Part shown: piece after piece, positions 1-8,504 of the stretch
How positions within the stretch are numbered: position 1 is the first letter of the stretch
Layout: each line of letters opens with the position of its first letter
Assembly: GCF_011045025.1 (NCBI RefSeq)
Contig: NZ_JAAKZX010000071.1
Coordinates: forward strand, 1 to 42,761
Length of the DNA stretch: 42,761 nt
Direction: 5' to 3'
DNA from: Streptomyces ureilyticus
GTDB taxonomy: Bacteria; Actinomycetota; Actinomycetes; Streptomycetales; Streptomycetaceae
Position numbers and translations under genes: made by a program
The notes under the pieces: model-generated
The model's database searches: none
What the model was told of the DNA's origin: nothing
What the model saw: the letters and a program-made list of their open reading frames with translations, nothing else

Positions 1-87
1 GATCAGTTCGCGGCGTACGTCGCTGAGGCGGAAGGCGCGGTAGTACATGACGAACGGGGGGCGCCACACCGCGTTGCGTACCCGCAT
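1..87 (-). CDS. Possible gene fragment running off the window edge
   Basis: An open frame begins with ATG at 87 and runs out of the window at base 1 (29 codons, no stop). It reads MRVRNAVWRPPFVMYYRAFR and on to DVRRELI, a composition that looks more like real protein than the Arg/Pro-rich shadow frames usual at this GC. It overlaps the tail of the subtilase remnant in another frame and begins just where subtilase homology ends. It may be part of a gene joined to the subtilase by a deletion. I do not recognise the family and no ribosome binding site is clear. Confidence 0.3.
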   Translation of the reverse strand, partial: MRVRNAVWRPPFVMYYRAFRLSDVRRELI

Positions 88-425
88 GGCCGTGCCGGGT
101 CGGCGGCGAACCTCTTCGCCTCGGCCTCGGTGGCCTCGACGGCGTAACCGTTCAGCGCCTTCTTGTACGTACGCTCGATCGTCGCGCCGTACTCCTTGGC
201 GAGTGCCCTGCCCTCGGCGGAACCGGCCTTCGCGGCGTCCGCGTCGAGGGTCACGATGTAGCTGTTCGCGATCGTCCCGGGTGCGCCCGCGTACTGGACG
301 GGGCCCACGGGGGCCGCTGCGGCCTGGGCGGGGAGAGCGGTGACGAGGCCGGCGACGAGGGCCGTCGCGCTGATTCCGGTGGCGATTCCGGCAAGTCTTC
401 GGCGGGCATGACGCATCACTGCCAT
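3..425 (-). pseudogene. Truncated secreted subtilisin-like (S8) protease: signal peptide and I9 propeptide only
   Basis: The ATG at 425 has a strong AGGAGG (435-440) nine bases upstream. Residues 1-36 are a Sec signal peptide (basic n-region MRHARRR, Ala/Leu core, cleavage near PAQAAAA). Residues about 55-111 match the inhibitor_I9 propeptide of subtilases (SYIVTLDADAA, GATIERTYKKALNGYAVEAT, AKRFAADPA). In intact enzymes AADPA leads into VxxVEQN-type sequence and then the Asp-His-Ser protease domain. Here it changes abruptly near base 93 to Arg/Cys/Ser-rich sequence and stops at 3-5. No catalytic domain can be made. A 3' deletion or frameshift is inferred; a sequencing or assembly error is the alternative. 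Confidence 0.6.
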
Positions 426-693
426 CTGAGGGATCCTCCTCAATAGGTGGCGCGCTGGTGGGGGGTGGTGCCGGTGGAGCACACGCAGGTGGTGCGGGCT
501 GGTGCGGGCACACAAAAGAAGACAGGGTCATGCCAAGTTCGGTGACAACCCTGTGCGTCAGCCGAAAGATTGAGGCCTCCACAGGAATTGCACAAGGGCC
601 CTGCACAGACGTAACACTGGCGCCATATGCCAGTCATGACACAACGTCATAAACCGCGTTTGTCGGCGGCTCATGTGGCGACTCATGCGCGGC

Positions 694-2880
694 TCATGTG
701 ACCGCGGCCAGCCGCTGCTGTTCCTCCTCCACTATGCGGCGGGCGAGGGTGCCGTCCGAGACGTCGACGGCGTCCGGGGTCGCCTCGGCGACGTCGCTGC
801 GGCGGGCGTACGCGTCGAAGAGGCGGGTCTTGTTCTCCAGGATGCGCAGCAGGCGGTCGTCGACGCTGTCCGTGGCGAGGAGGCGGTGCACCTGGACCGG
901 GCGGACCTGGCCCATACGGTGGGCGCGGGCCACGGCCTGGTGCTCCAGGGTGGGCTTGACCTGCGGCTCGCACAGGATCACCACGGACGCCGCCTGGAGG
1001 TTGAGGCCGACGCCGCCGGCTTCGATCTGGCAGAGCAGCACGGCGTGGCCGGAGGCGGCCGTGAACTCGTCGACCAGCTGTTGCCGGCGAGCGGCCGGTA
1101 CGCCACCGGCCAGCGGTCCCAACGCGCCTTCACCCACGGCCTGTTGGACCACACCGAGCACGTCCCGGAAGTACGAGAACACGACCACCTTGAGCCCGTT
1201 CTCGGCCGCCTCGGCCACCAGCTCGCGCAGGCGTTGCAGCTTCGCGGACTTCTCGGCGTTCGCATACGCGGCTCTGCGCATCGCCATGAAGTTCCCGGCG
1301 GCGACCGCGTCGCGGTATGCCTCCTGGTCGGCGGCGCTGAACTCCTCCCACTCGTCGACCTGGAGCAGCGCGGGCAGTTCGGTGAGTACGTCCTGCTGGT
1401 TGCGGCGCAGATAGGCGGGGGCGACGGACTTGCGGAAGGTGTGCGGGCCCGCGACCGCGTCGCCGCCCTGGATCTGGGGCACCAGCTCGGGCTGGAGGTA
1501 GCGGACGAGCGTACGGAACTCTTGGACGCGGTTCTCCATCGGCGTCCCGGTGAGGAACAGGACCCGTTCGCATCGGTCGGTCCAGGCGGCGACCGCGCGG
1601 GAGCGGCGGGCGTCGGGGTTCTTCACGTAGTGGGCCTCGTCGACGACGAGTGCGGCCGGGGGTGCGGTCGCTCTGTCCGGCGCGGGCAGGCTGTGCAGCA
1701 CGTCGAAGGTGGTGACCGCGACGCCTCCGCGCTCACGCCACTCCGCGTACGCGTGCCGACGCTCGGGGCCGTGCACGGGCACCGCCCGCAGGGTGCTGCG
1801 CGAGCGGATCTCGCGGGTCCAGTTGATCAGTACGCTCGCCGGGCAGACCACCAGGAAGTGGCTGTGGCCTTGCGCCGCCAGGTGCGCGAGTACGGCGATG
1901 GCCTGGACCGTCTTGCCGAGGCCCATCTCGTCGCCGAGCACCACCCGGCGCTGTGCGAGTGCGAACCGTGCGCCGAAGGACTGGTAGCCGCGCAGCGAGA
2001 CCCGGCGGTGGGTGTCGTCGAGCCCCAGCGCATGCACCCGCTCGGCCACCTCCGCCGGCAGGAAGCCCTCGGCGGCCGCCACGTCGGGAGCGCTGCCGGC
2101 GACTTCGGCGAGCAGGCTGTAGTACTCCGTGGAACGCAGCTCGAAGTCGACCCACGCCTCGGCCTCGGAGGCGGACTCGCGCAGCAGATCGGTGGAGGCC
2201 TGCGCCAGCAGCAGTCGTACGTCCCTGGAATCGGCCGTCAGCTCATGCAGTTCCGCGACCGCGACGAGCGCGCTCTCCCGCCGGGCCTTCCTGGACAGCA
2301 CCATCCGCAGCCGCCCGCCGGCGGGCCGGGCCGCCGGAAGCAGCACCTTCAGCTTCCGGTCGAGTCGCTCGGCGGCGTCCACGGCGCGGCGCAGCTCGGG
2401 GCCGGCCTCGACGAGCCGCCGGAGCGCGATCACGAGGGCGGTGGTGCGGGGCTCCGGGTGATCGACATCGATCCGTACGGACACGGTCTCCTCGACCGCC
2501 CGGGCGATCTGCCGCGCCGCGGCGAGCGCCTGATCGGCGGTCTGCGCCCCCACCCCCGGAATCTGCCGCAGCTCGAACCGGCTCGCCTCGTACACCTCGC
2601 GCACGGACCCGACCCCGGCCGCCTCCAGAGCCGCGATTCGCAACCGCCCCTCGGTGGCGTCCTTAAGCCGCGAAACGGGAATCCCCGCCAACTCCTCGAC
2701 CACAAGCTCGGCCTGGATCGGCGCCAGCGCGGCACGGATCTCATCGACGGCCCGCCGGTGATCGTCGAGCACGGCCCGCGCGTCCTGATGGAGCCGCTCA
2801 CCTCGCGCCAGCACGTGGCGTGCTTTTCGCCCCAAGGGCGCGAACACGGGGCCGCCGTCCGCCCCCTCACCGACTGCCAT
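694..2880 (-). CDS. SNF2-family DEAD/DEAH-box helicase with N-terminal helix-hairpin-helix region
   Basis: This 728-residue ATP-dependent DNA translocase of the SNF2/RapA class carries the full motif set. Walker A is DEMGLGKT at about 316-324, DEAH at about 414-417, motif III is LTGTPMENR, and motif VI is ARAHRMGQVRPVQVHRL. Residues about 82-119 (LRQIPGVGAQTADQAL) look like a helix-hairpin-helix DNA-binding unit, so it probably acts on branched or damaged DNA. The frame is open to 3069, but the ATG at 2880 was chosen because GAGGGG lies just upstream and the preceding residues look non-coding. It stands alone between the broken subtilase and a toxin remnant. The family role is DNA repair or remodelling; the specific substrate is unknown. 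Confidence 0.85.
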   Translation of the reverse strand: MAVGEGADGGPVFAPLGRKARHVLARGERLHQDARAVLDDHRRAVDEIRAALAPIQAELVVEELAGIPVSRLKDATEGRLRIAALEAAGVGSVREVYEASRFELRQIPGVGAQTADQALAAARQIARAVEETVSVRIDVDHPEPRTTALVIALRRLVEAGPELRRAVDAAERLDRKLKVLLPAARPAGGRLRMVLSRKARRESALVAVAELHELTADSRDVRLLLAQASTDLLRESASEAEAWVDFELRSTEYYSLLAEVAGSAPDVAAAEGFLPAEVAERVHALGLDDTHRRVSLRGYQSFGARFALAQRRVVLGDEMGLGKTVQAIAVLAHLAAQGHSHFLVVCPASVLINWTREIRSRSTLRAVPVHGPERRHAYAEWRERGGVAVTTFDVLHSLPAPDRATAPPAALVVDEAHYVKNPDARRSRAVAAWTDRCERVLFLTGTPMENRVQEFRTLVRYLQPELVPQIQGGDAVAGPHTFRKSVAPAYLRRNQQDVLTELPALLQVDEWEEFSAADQEAYRDAVAAGNFMAMRRAAYANAEKSAKLQRLRELVAEAAENGLKVVVFSYFRDVLGVVQQAVGEGALGPLAGGVPAARRQQLVDEFTAASGHAVLLCQIEAGGVGLNLQAASVVILCEPQVKPTLEHQAVARAHRMGQVRPVQVHRLLATDSVDDRLLRILENKTRLFDAYARRSDVAEATPDAVDVSDGTLARRIVEEEQQRLAAVT

Positions 2881-3086
2881 GCCGCCCCTCTTGCCCCGTA
2901 CTTGTGCCGCTTCTGTACCGCTTGTGTGCTGTCTGCCGCGGTGGAGGCACATCTTTCCATGGGGGACTGACAGTGGCGGGCTGGTCTTGGAGGCGGTGGT
3001 ACGTCCGCGACGGACCACCATCCCCCGGGCTGGGCGCGGCCATCCCACGAGTGCCGCCGTTGTGTACACCCTCGTGTCCCAACCTG

Positions 3087-3199
3087 ATCGCCGCCGCCTG
3101 CGAGTGAGGGACTACCGGGTCGTCTACACCATCGACAACGGAGAACTGGTGGTGTGGATCGTCCACGTCGGACATCGCTCCACGGTTCACGACACCTGA
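3087..3199 (+). pseudogene. C-terminal remnant of a RelE/ParE-type toxin
   Basis: The end of this open frame reads RRLRVRDYRVVYTIDNGELV, then WIVHVGHRSTVHDT and TGA. This is the signature C-terminal half of RelE-family mRNA interferases (LRVGDYRVxYxI, then VxxVGHRxxVY). About 40 N-terminal residues are missing and the upstream sequence is the opposite-strand helicase gene. No RelB-type antitoxin gene is present. It is a decayed toxin-antitoxin locus, likely inactive. The 5' limit is approximate. Confidence 0.5.
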
Positions 3200-3430
3200 C
3201 GCCGCCGCACGCCGTCCGCAGGACGCCGGCCGGCCTGCGGCAGCCGCCGATCGAGGTGCGGTGCCGCGCATGTATCCATTGACGGCCGGATGCAGTCCGG
3301 TCCGTGGGGTCTGTCCCCCGTGAGAGCTACGCGCAGGTGTCCACCGAGTGGTGACGATTCCGGGCCCCCGAATCCATAGGTTTCTGCGCAGCCCGCGGCA
3401 CTCCGTCGCGGATCTGGCGTAGGAGTTCTG

Positions 3431-4267
3431 ATGAGGCTGGTCTGGCAACTGGTGGCCGTCGCGGCGGTCGCTTTCCTCGGCGGTCAGGGGCTGGCCGCGG
3501 TGGAGGACAACCCGTGGCTCCAGCTGGCCGTCGGTGTCCCGACGGCCGTGCTGGCGGTGCTCGTCTATGGGTGGGTGGTACGGCGGACCGAGCGCCGCCC
3601 GTCCACGGAGGTGGCCCTGGAGGGGTCCACGGCCGCGATGGGCCGTGGAACGCTGATCGGCGTCGCCCTGTTCGGGGCCGTCATGGTGAACCTCTTCACC
3701 TCCGGGTACTACGAGGTCGACGGCCTGGGCTCGGTGACGGGCGCGGTGGGGCTGTTCGGCTTCATGGCCGCCGCCGCGGTGACGGAGGAACTCATCTTCC
3801 GCGGCGTCCTGTTCCGGATCACCGAAGAACGCACCGGCACCTGGATCGCGCTGGTGCTGACCGGTGCGCTGTTCGGCCTGTCGCACCTGCTCAACCCGAA
3901 CGCCAACCTGTGGGGCGCCATCGCTATCGCCATCGAGGCCGGCGGCATGCTGACCGCCGCGTACGTCGCCACCCGCAAGCTGTGGGTGCCGATCGGCCTG
4001 CACTTCGGCTGGAACTTCGCCGCGGCCGGCATCTTCAGCACCGAGGTCTCGGGCAATGACACCCCTCAGGGTCTGCTGGACTCCGCGACCTCGGGCCCGG
4101 TGCTGCTCACCGGCGGCGACTTCGGCCCGGAGGGAAGTGTGTACTCGGTGCTGTTCTGCGTACTGGCGACGGTCGTGTTCATGTGGCTGGCCTACCGGCG
4201 TGGCCATGTGGTGCCCCGCCGTCGGCGCGCCGAGCGGATCGACGCCACCGATAAACTCCCCCGATGA
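3431..4267 (+). CDS. CPBP-family intramembrane glutamic protease (CAAX/Abi type)
   Basis: A 278-residue polytopic membrane protein with the diagnostic CPBP motifs: E119-E120-x-x-x-R124 (VTEELIFRGVLFR), H152 (GLSHLLNPNAN) and H191 (IGLHFGWNFAAAG). These form the intramembrane active site of Rce1/Abi proteases. Hydrophobic helices fall at about 5-22, 32-50, 74-90, 105-120, 138-152 and 163-181, with one near the C-terminus. TAGGAG lies upstream of the ATG. Its TGA overlaps the histidine kinase ATG by 4 bp, so it is the first gene of a protease-kinase-regulator operon. It may process a membrane substrate linked to the signal sensed; that substrate is unknown. Confidence 0.85.
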   Translation: MRLVWQLVAVAAVAFLGGQGLAAVEDNPWLQLAVGVPTAVLAVLVYGWVVRRTERRPSTEVALEGSTAAMGRGTLIGVALFGAVMVNLFTSGYYEVDGLGSVTGAVGLFGFMAAAAVTEELIFRGVLFRITEERTGTWIALVLTGALFGLSHLLNPNANLWGAIAIAIEAGGMLTAAYVATRKLWVPIGLHFGWNFAAAGIFSTEVSGNDTPQGLLDSATSGPVLLTGGDFGPEGSVYSVLFCVLATVVFMWLAYRRGHVVPRRRRAERIDATDKLPR

Positions 4268-5430
4268 TCAGCCTTCGACGGGCCCCGGACTGGTGGCGCC
4301 GGTCCGACGTCACGGTCCGGGATCTCCTGCTCGGAGTACTGTGCCTCGCCGCATCGCTCCTGCCGGCGTTCTACACCCGCGGGACGCAGCTCGGCGGCGT
4401 GCCGGCCCGTCCCTTCGACGCGCTGGCCGTCGTGGCGATCGCCCTCGAATGCCTCCCGCTCGCCGTGCGCCGGCGGTGGCCGGTCGTCTGTCTCGCCCTG
4501 GTGTCGCTCGGCTTCGCCGTCGACCAGCTCCGCGGCTACCACTCGCTCGCGGGCACCGCGCTGCCCATCGCGCTGCTGAGCGTGGGGGCCCATCTGGAAC
4601 GGCACCGGCGTACCACCGCGCTTCTCTTCTCCGTGGCGTATGTGCTGCTGGCGGTCGCGCTCTCCCGGCTCGGTTCGGGCGAGCCGCTGAGCGGGTTCGT
4701 GATGTTCTACCTGGCGCTGGTCCTCGCTTGGGGGATCGGGTCATGGCTGCGCTCCACGCGGGTCGCGGAGGCCGAACGCCGCCTCCGGATCGCCGAGGAC
4801 ACCCGCACCGCCGAACGCACCCGCATCGCCCGCGAGCTCCACGACGTCGTGACCCATCACGTGACGGCGATGGTCGTGCAGGCCGAGGCGGCGCGCTACC
4901 TGACCGCCGCGCCCGATCGCCTCGACCAGACCCTGACCACCGTCACCGACACCGGCCGACGGGCCATCACCGACCTGCGGCACCTGCTCGACCTGCTCAA
5001 CCCCGACCACGGCACCGACCACGGCAGCGAGGCCAGGACGCCGGCCGTCGGCCGACTGCTCACCCTCGTGGAGCAGACGCGCCGGGCCGGGCAGCCGGTG
5101 GAGTTCACCGAGGAGGGCACGCCGCCGGAGTCGACCGGCAGCGCCGAACTCGTGGCCTACCGGGTCGTGCAGGAGGCCCTGACCAACGCCCTCAAATACG
5201 CTCACGGCAGCCGCACTTCGGTCCAGGTGCGCCACGGCGAAAGGGAGATCACCGTGGAGGTCAGTACGGACGGTTCCGGCTCGCAGGCCGCCTCCCCCGG
5301 CGGCAGCGGGCGGGGCCTCGCCGGTCTCCGCGAACGGGTCGACGTCCTGGGTGGCGACTTCAGCGCCGGCCGGCAGACGGCCGGTGGCTTCGTCGTACAG
5401 GCGCGTATACCTGCGGGGAGCCCGTCGTGA
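4264..5430 (+). CDS. Two-component sensor histidine kinase, HisKA_3 (NarX/DesK-like)
   Basis: A 388-residue kinase. The N-terminal 165 residues contain several hydrophobic helices (about 19-37, 53-66, 72-87, 97-108, 118-135, 142-162) with no large extracellular domain, the architecture of Streptomyces sensors that detect signals in or near the membrane. The dimerisation motif RIARELHDVVTHHV gives phospho-acceptor H193. The ATPase domain has VVQEALTNALKYAH (N box) and GGSGRGLAGLRERV (G box). It overlaps the CPBP gene (ATGA) upstream and the regulator gene (GTGA) downstream. Together they form one translationally coupled signalling unit. Confidence 0.9.
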   Translation: MISLRRAPDWWRRSDVTVRDLLLGVLCLAASLLPAFYTRGTQLGGVPARPFDALAVVAIALECLPLAVRRRWPVVCLALVSLGFAVDQLRGYHSLAGTALPIALLSVGAHLERHRRTTALLFSVAYVLLAVALSRLGSGEPLSGFVMFYLALVLAWGIGSWLRSTRVAEAERRLRIAEDTRTAERTRIARELHDVVTHHVTAMVVQAEAARYLTAAPDRLDQTLTTVTDTGRRAITDLRHLLDLLNPDHGTDHGSEARTPAVGRLLTLVEQTRRAGQPVEFTEEGTPPESTGSAELVAYRVVQEALTNALKYAHGSRTSVQVRHGEREITVEVSTDGSGSQAASPGGSGRGLAGLRERVDVLGGDFSAGRQTAGGFVVQARIPAGSPS

Positions 5431-6086
5431 CCGCGCCGATCCGGGTCCTGGTCTGTGACGACCAGGTGCTGGTCCGCACCGGGCTGGTGACGATCATCGA
5501 CGCTCAGCCCGACCTCGAGGTGGCCGGCGAGTGCGGAGACGGGCAGGCCGCGGTCGACCTCGCCGGCCGAGTACACCCGGACGTCGTGGTGATGGACGTA
5601 CGCATGCCGGTACTCGACGGCATCGAGGCCACCCGCCTGCTGGCCGGTGCCGGGGTGCCGCACCCCGTCAAGGTGCTCGTGGTGACCACGTTCAACCTGG
5701 ACGAGTACGTCTACGAGGCGCTGCGCGCAGGGGCCAGCGGATTCCTGCTCAAGGACGCACCACCCGCCCAACTGCTCCACGGGATCCGGACCGTGGGCAC
5801 GGGCGCGGCACTGCTCGACCCCGAGGTGACACGCCGGCTCGTGGGCAGGTACGCCGCCCGCATCCGGCCCGCCGAGGGCACCTCGCACGACATCCCGCTC
5901 ACTCCCCGCGAGCTGGAGGTCCTGCGCCTCATCGCGGACGGCCTCTCCAACAGCGAGATCGCCGCAGCCCTCGTGATCAGCCCGGAGACCGTCAAGACCT
6001 TCGTCTCGCGCATCCTCACCAAACTCGACCTCCGCGACCGCGTCCAAGCCGTCGTCTACGCCTACCGCCAAGGCCTGGTCACCTGA
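5427..6086 (+). CDS. NarL/FixJ-family response regulator
   Basis: A 219-residue regulator starting at a GTG that overlaps the kinase stop (GTGA). The receiver domain has the acidic pair D11-D12, the phospho-acceptor D57 (VVVMDVRMP), Thr in VVTTFN and Lys in FLLKDAPP. The C-terminal LuxR-type helix-turn-helix (LTPRELEVLRLIADGLSNSE, then IAAALVISPETVKTFVSRIL) binds DNA. It is the cognate partner of the upstream HisKA_3 kinase and probably controls its own operon. The target genes cannot be read from this sequence. Confidence 0.92.
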   Translation: MTAPIRVLVCDDQVLVRTGLVTIIDAQPDLEVAGECGDGQAAVDLAGRVHPDVVVMDVRMPVLDGIEATRLLAGAGVPHPVKVLVVTTFNLDEYVYEALRAGASGFLLKDAPPAQLLHGIRTVGTGAALLDPEVTRRLVGRYAARIRPAEGTSHDIPLTPRELEVLRLIADGLSNSEIAAALVISPETVKTFVSRILTKLDLRDRVQAVVYAYRQGLVT

Positions 6087-6126
6087 ACCGCCCCGGCTTC
6101 ACCAGCGCCACGAGATCGCCGTCCCG

Positions 6127-7644
6127 CTAGGGATGCAGCGGCAGCAGGATGCGGAAGGTGGCGCCCGCGCCTGGGGTCGTGTGGATCTCCACCCGGCCGT
6201 GGTGGGCCGTCACCAGAGAGTCGACGATCGCGAGGCCGAGGCCCGCGCCGCCTCCCTCTGCTCGGCCTCGGGCGGTGTCCGCGCGGTAGAAGCGGTCGAA
6301 TGCGCGGGCGGCCTGTTCGGGCGACATGCCGGGGCCTTCGTCGGACAACTCCAGGACCGCCAGGCCGTCTTGAGTGCCGACGCCGATCCGTACCGGTGTG
6401 CCGGGCGGGGTGTGCGCGATGGCGTTGCCGACGAGGTTGGAGGTCACCTGGCGCAGTCGCGCCTCGTCGCCGAGGACCGGTGCGCCGCCGGGCGGGCCGC
6501 CGCCCGGGCCGGTGAGGGAGACCGGGCGCCCGGGGTCGAGCGCCCGCAGGTCGTGCAGGGCGTCGGCGGCCAGGGTGCGCAGGTCCATGGGGGTGAGCCG
6601 GAGGGGCAGATCCGCAGCGGCGGCGTCCTCGTCGAGGCGGGCGAGCAGCAGCAGGTCCTCGACCAGCCGGACGAGCCGGGCGGACTCGCGCTCGATACGG
6701 CTCATCGCGGCGTCGACGTCCGTGCGTTCGGGCATGCCGCCCATGCGGTACAGCTCGGTGAAGCCCTTGATGCCGAAGAGGGGCGTACGGAGTTCATGGC
6801 TGGCGTCCGCGGTGAAGCGGCGCATGCGTTCGGCGGTGGCGGCCCGTGCGGCGTCGCCTTCCTCGATCCGGTCCAGCATGCCGTTGAGGGCGGCGGACAG
6901 GCGGCCCAGCTCGGTTCGGGTCGAGGCCGGCGTCGGGACGCGACTGGAGAGGTCGCCGCCCGCGATGGCCGCGGCGGTCGTCTCGATCCGGCGCAGCGGA
7001 CGCAGCCCGGCGCGTACGGCGAACCAGCCGACCACGCCGAGCAGCGCGAGCACCAGCGAGTCGATCACCAGTACCCGGACGCCGAGTTGACGGATCGTAG
7101 CGTCGACCTGGGCCAGTGATCCGGCGACGACCACGCTCCCGCCCTGGGCGGCCCCCCGTTGCCTCTGCCGCTCCCCATCCGGCGCACCCAAGGGTGCAGC
7201 GATCACTCGCCAGGGGGCGCCGCCGTTCTCGGCCGGAGCCTCGAAGGGCTGTCCGCCGCGTGCGTCGACCGCCGTCGCATCGAGCGTCGGCAGCTCGGGT
7301 GCGCTGCCGTTGGCCGGCCGAAGGATTCGCCGTACGTGCCCGTCAGGGTCGAGGTAGGCCAGGTGGACGTCTCCCGTCAGTTCGCGTTCCACGGTGTCAC
7401 GCACCTGTGGCGCCGTATCGCCCGGTGCCTCGGACAGATCCGGCACGTCCGGCAGACGCGCCGCCACCGTGGCCGCGGTGTACAGCCGGTCGTCCAACTG
7501 CTGCACCAGGCTGCGCTGCAGCAGGGCGACGAGCAGGGCATTGCTGCCGAGCAGGGCCACCACGAGCAGCAGCAGGGAGATGATCACCAGCCGGCCGCGC
7601 AGCGAGAGCCGCCCGCCCCGGCCGCGTAACGGCCACGCCCTCAC
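6127..7644 (-). CDS. Two-component sensor histidine kinase with HAMP domain (OmpR-partner type)
   Basis: A 505-residue kinase starting at a GTG that overlaps the regulator stop (GTGA). Transmembrane helix 1 is at about 19-43 and helix 2 at about 188-210, with an extracytoplasmic sensor domain of about 145 residues between them. HAMP follows at about 212-262. The HisKA motif RRFTADASHELRTPL gives phospho-acceptor H283, and the ATPase domain has NLVGNAIAHTPPGTP, LSDEGPGMS and GGGAGLGLAIV. It is the second gene of the pair and phosphorylates the OmpR-type regulator encoded just upstream. The adjacent ABC exporter suggests a sensor for a toxic compound or envelope stress, which is inference from context. 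Confidence 0.92.
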   Translation of the reverse strand: MRAWPLRGRGGRLSLRGRLVIISLLLLVVALLGSNALLVALLQRSLVQQLDDRLYTAATVAARLPDVPDLSEAPGDTAPQVRDTVERELTGDVHLAYLDPDGHVRRILRPANGSAPELPTLDATAVDARGGQPFEAPAENGGAPWRVIAAPLGAPDGERQRQRGAAQGGSVVVAGSLAQVDATIRQLGVRVLVIDSLVLALLGVVGWFAVRAGLRPLRRIETTAAAIAGGDLSSRVPTPASTRTELGRLSAALNGMLDRIEEGDAARAATAERMRRFTADASHELRTPLFGIKGFTELYRMGGMPERTDVDAAMSRIERESARLVRLVEDLLLLARLDEDAAAADLPLRLTPMDLRTLAADALHDLRALDPGRPVSLTGPGGGPPGGAPVLGDEARLRQVTSNLVGNAIAHTPPGTPVRIGVGTQDGLAVLELSDEGPGMSPEQAARAFDRFYRADTARGRAEGGGAGLGLAIVDSLVTAHHGRVEIHTTPGAGATFRILLPLHP

Positions 7645-8345
7645 GGCCGGGGCCTGCGCAGTACGTAGCCGGTGCCACGCACCGTGTGGATCAGCTTCGG
7701 CTCGCCCGCGTCGATCTTGCGGCGCAGGTAGCTGATGTAGGAGGCGACGATGCTGTCGTCGCCGCCGAAGTCGTAGTGCCAGACCAGTTCGAGGAGTTGG
7801 GGCTTCGAGAGCACCTGTCCGGCGTTCTCCATCAGCACCCGCAGGAGGCTGAACTCGGTCGGGGACAGTTGCACGGGCTGCCCGCCCTGCGTCACCTGGT
7901 GGCTGTCGGGGTCCAGTTCCAGGTCGCCGACGATCAGCCGGCCGTCCGGGTGGCGGCCGCTGGTGCGGCGTAACACGGCCTGGATACGCAGGATGAGTTC
8001 CTCGAGGTTGAACGGCTTGGTGACGTAGTCGTCCCCGCCGGCCCTGAGCCCGCTGATCCGGTCCTCGGCCGCGTCGCGCGCGGTGAGGAACAGCACCGGC
8101 GGGTGGCCTGCGCCCGGAGCGGGATGCCGTTCACGCAGCCGGCGTACGACCTCGAACCCGTCGACATCCGGCAGCATCACGTCCAGGACGATCAGGTCGG
8201 GGCGCTGCTCCCGCACCGCGTCCAGCGCCTGCGCGCCGGTCGCGGCCGACACCACGTCGAATCCGGCAAGCCGCAGGCTCGCCGACAACAGCTCACGCAG
8301 CGTCGGCTCGTCCTCCACCAGCAGCAGCCGTTGCGATGTCGTCAT
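7641..8345 (-). CDS. OmpR/PhoB-family response regulator
   Basis: A 234-residue protein. The receiver domain carries E11-D12, D55 (LIVLDVMLPDVDG), Thr in FLTARD and Lys in YVTKPF. The winged-helix effector domain has the family signature SPTEFSLLRVLMENAGQVLS, then SYISYLRRKID and HTVRGTGYVLR. It is transcribed with the HAMP kinase and lies downstream of an ABC exporter operon on the same strand. A tandem repeat sits 48 bp before its start and another direct repeat precedes the exporter genes. Both are plausible binding sites. Confidence 0.93.
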   Translation of the reverse strand: MTTSQRLLLVEDEPTLRELLSASLRLAGFDVVSAATGAQALDAVREQRPDLIVLDVMLPDVDGFEVVRRLRERHPAPGAGHPPVLFLTARDAAEDRISGLRAGGDDYVTKPFNLEELILRIQAVLRRTSGRHPDGRLIVGDLELDPDSHQVTQGGQPVQLSPTEFSLLRVLMENAGQVLSKPQLLELVWHYDFGGDDSIVASYISYLRRKIDAGEPKLIHTVRGTGYVLRRPRP

Positions 8346-8392
8346 ACGTCCCGTCCCCGACCGATCGTCCAGCCCAATCTCCCCGACTACTG

Positions 8393-8412
8393 GCCCCTAA
8401 GCGCCCCTAAGC
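8393..8412 (-). promoter_or_regulatory. Tandem 10-bp direct repeat upstream of the two-component operon
   Basis: The 10-mer GCTTAGGGGC (minus strand) occurs twice with no gap, about 48-67 bp before the regulator ATG. Direct repeats with a spacing near one helical turn are typical binding sites for OmpR-family regulators. An autoregulatory operator is therefore likely but unproven. Confidence 0.4.
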
Positions 8413-8504
8413 GGCCTTGGTGGGAGTCCGGTGCAGCCCCACCGGCCTGCGCCCGCGGCGGAGCCGCACGTCGATACAGCATCACCGTTCGCCCAGCGGA
8501 GCGC

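Noticed and set aside
673..2970. Long plus-strand open frame (765 codons)
   Set aside because: Antisense shadow of the SNF2 helicase gene; its translation is Gly/Arg/Leu-rich with no domain, while the minus strand has all helicase motifs.
2867..4207. Minus-strand open frame (446 codons) over the RelE remnant and CPBP gene
   Set aside because: His/Gln/Arg-rich translation antisense to the CPBP protease, with no recognisable domain.
4056..6086. Extended open frame upstream of the NarL-type regulator (676 codons)
   Set aside because: Only the part from GTG 5427 is protein-like; upstream it overlaps the histidine kinase in another frame and is Arg/Pro-rich noise.
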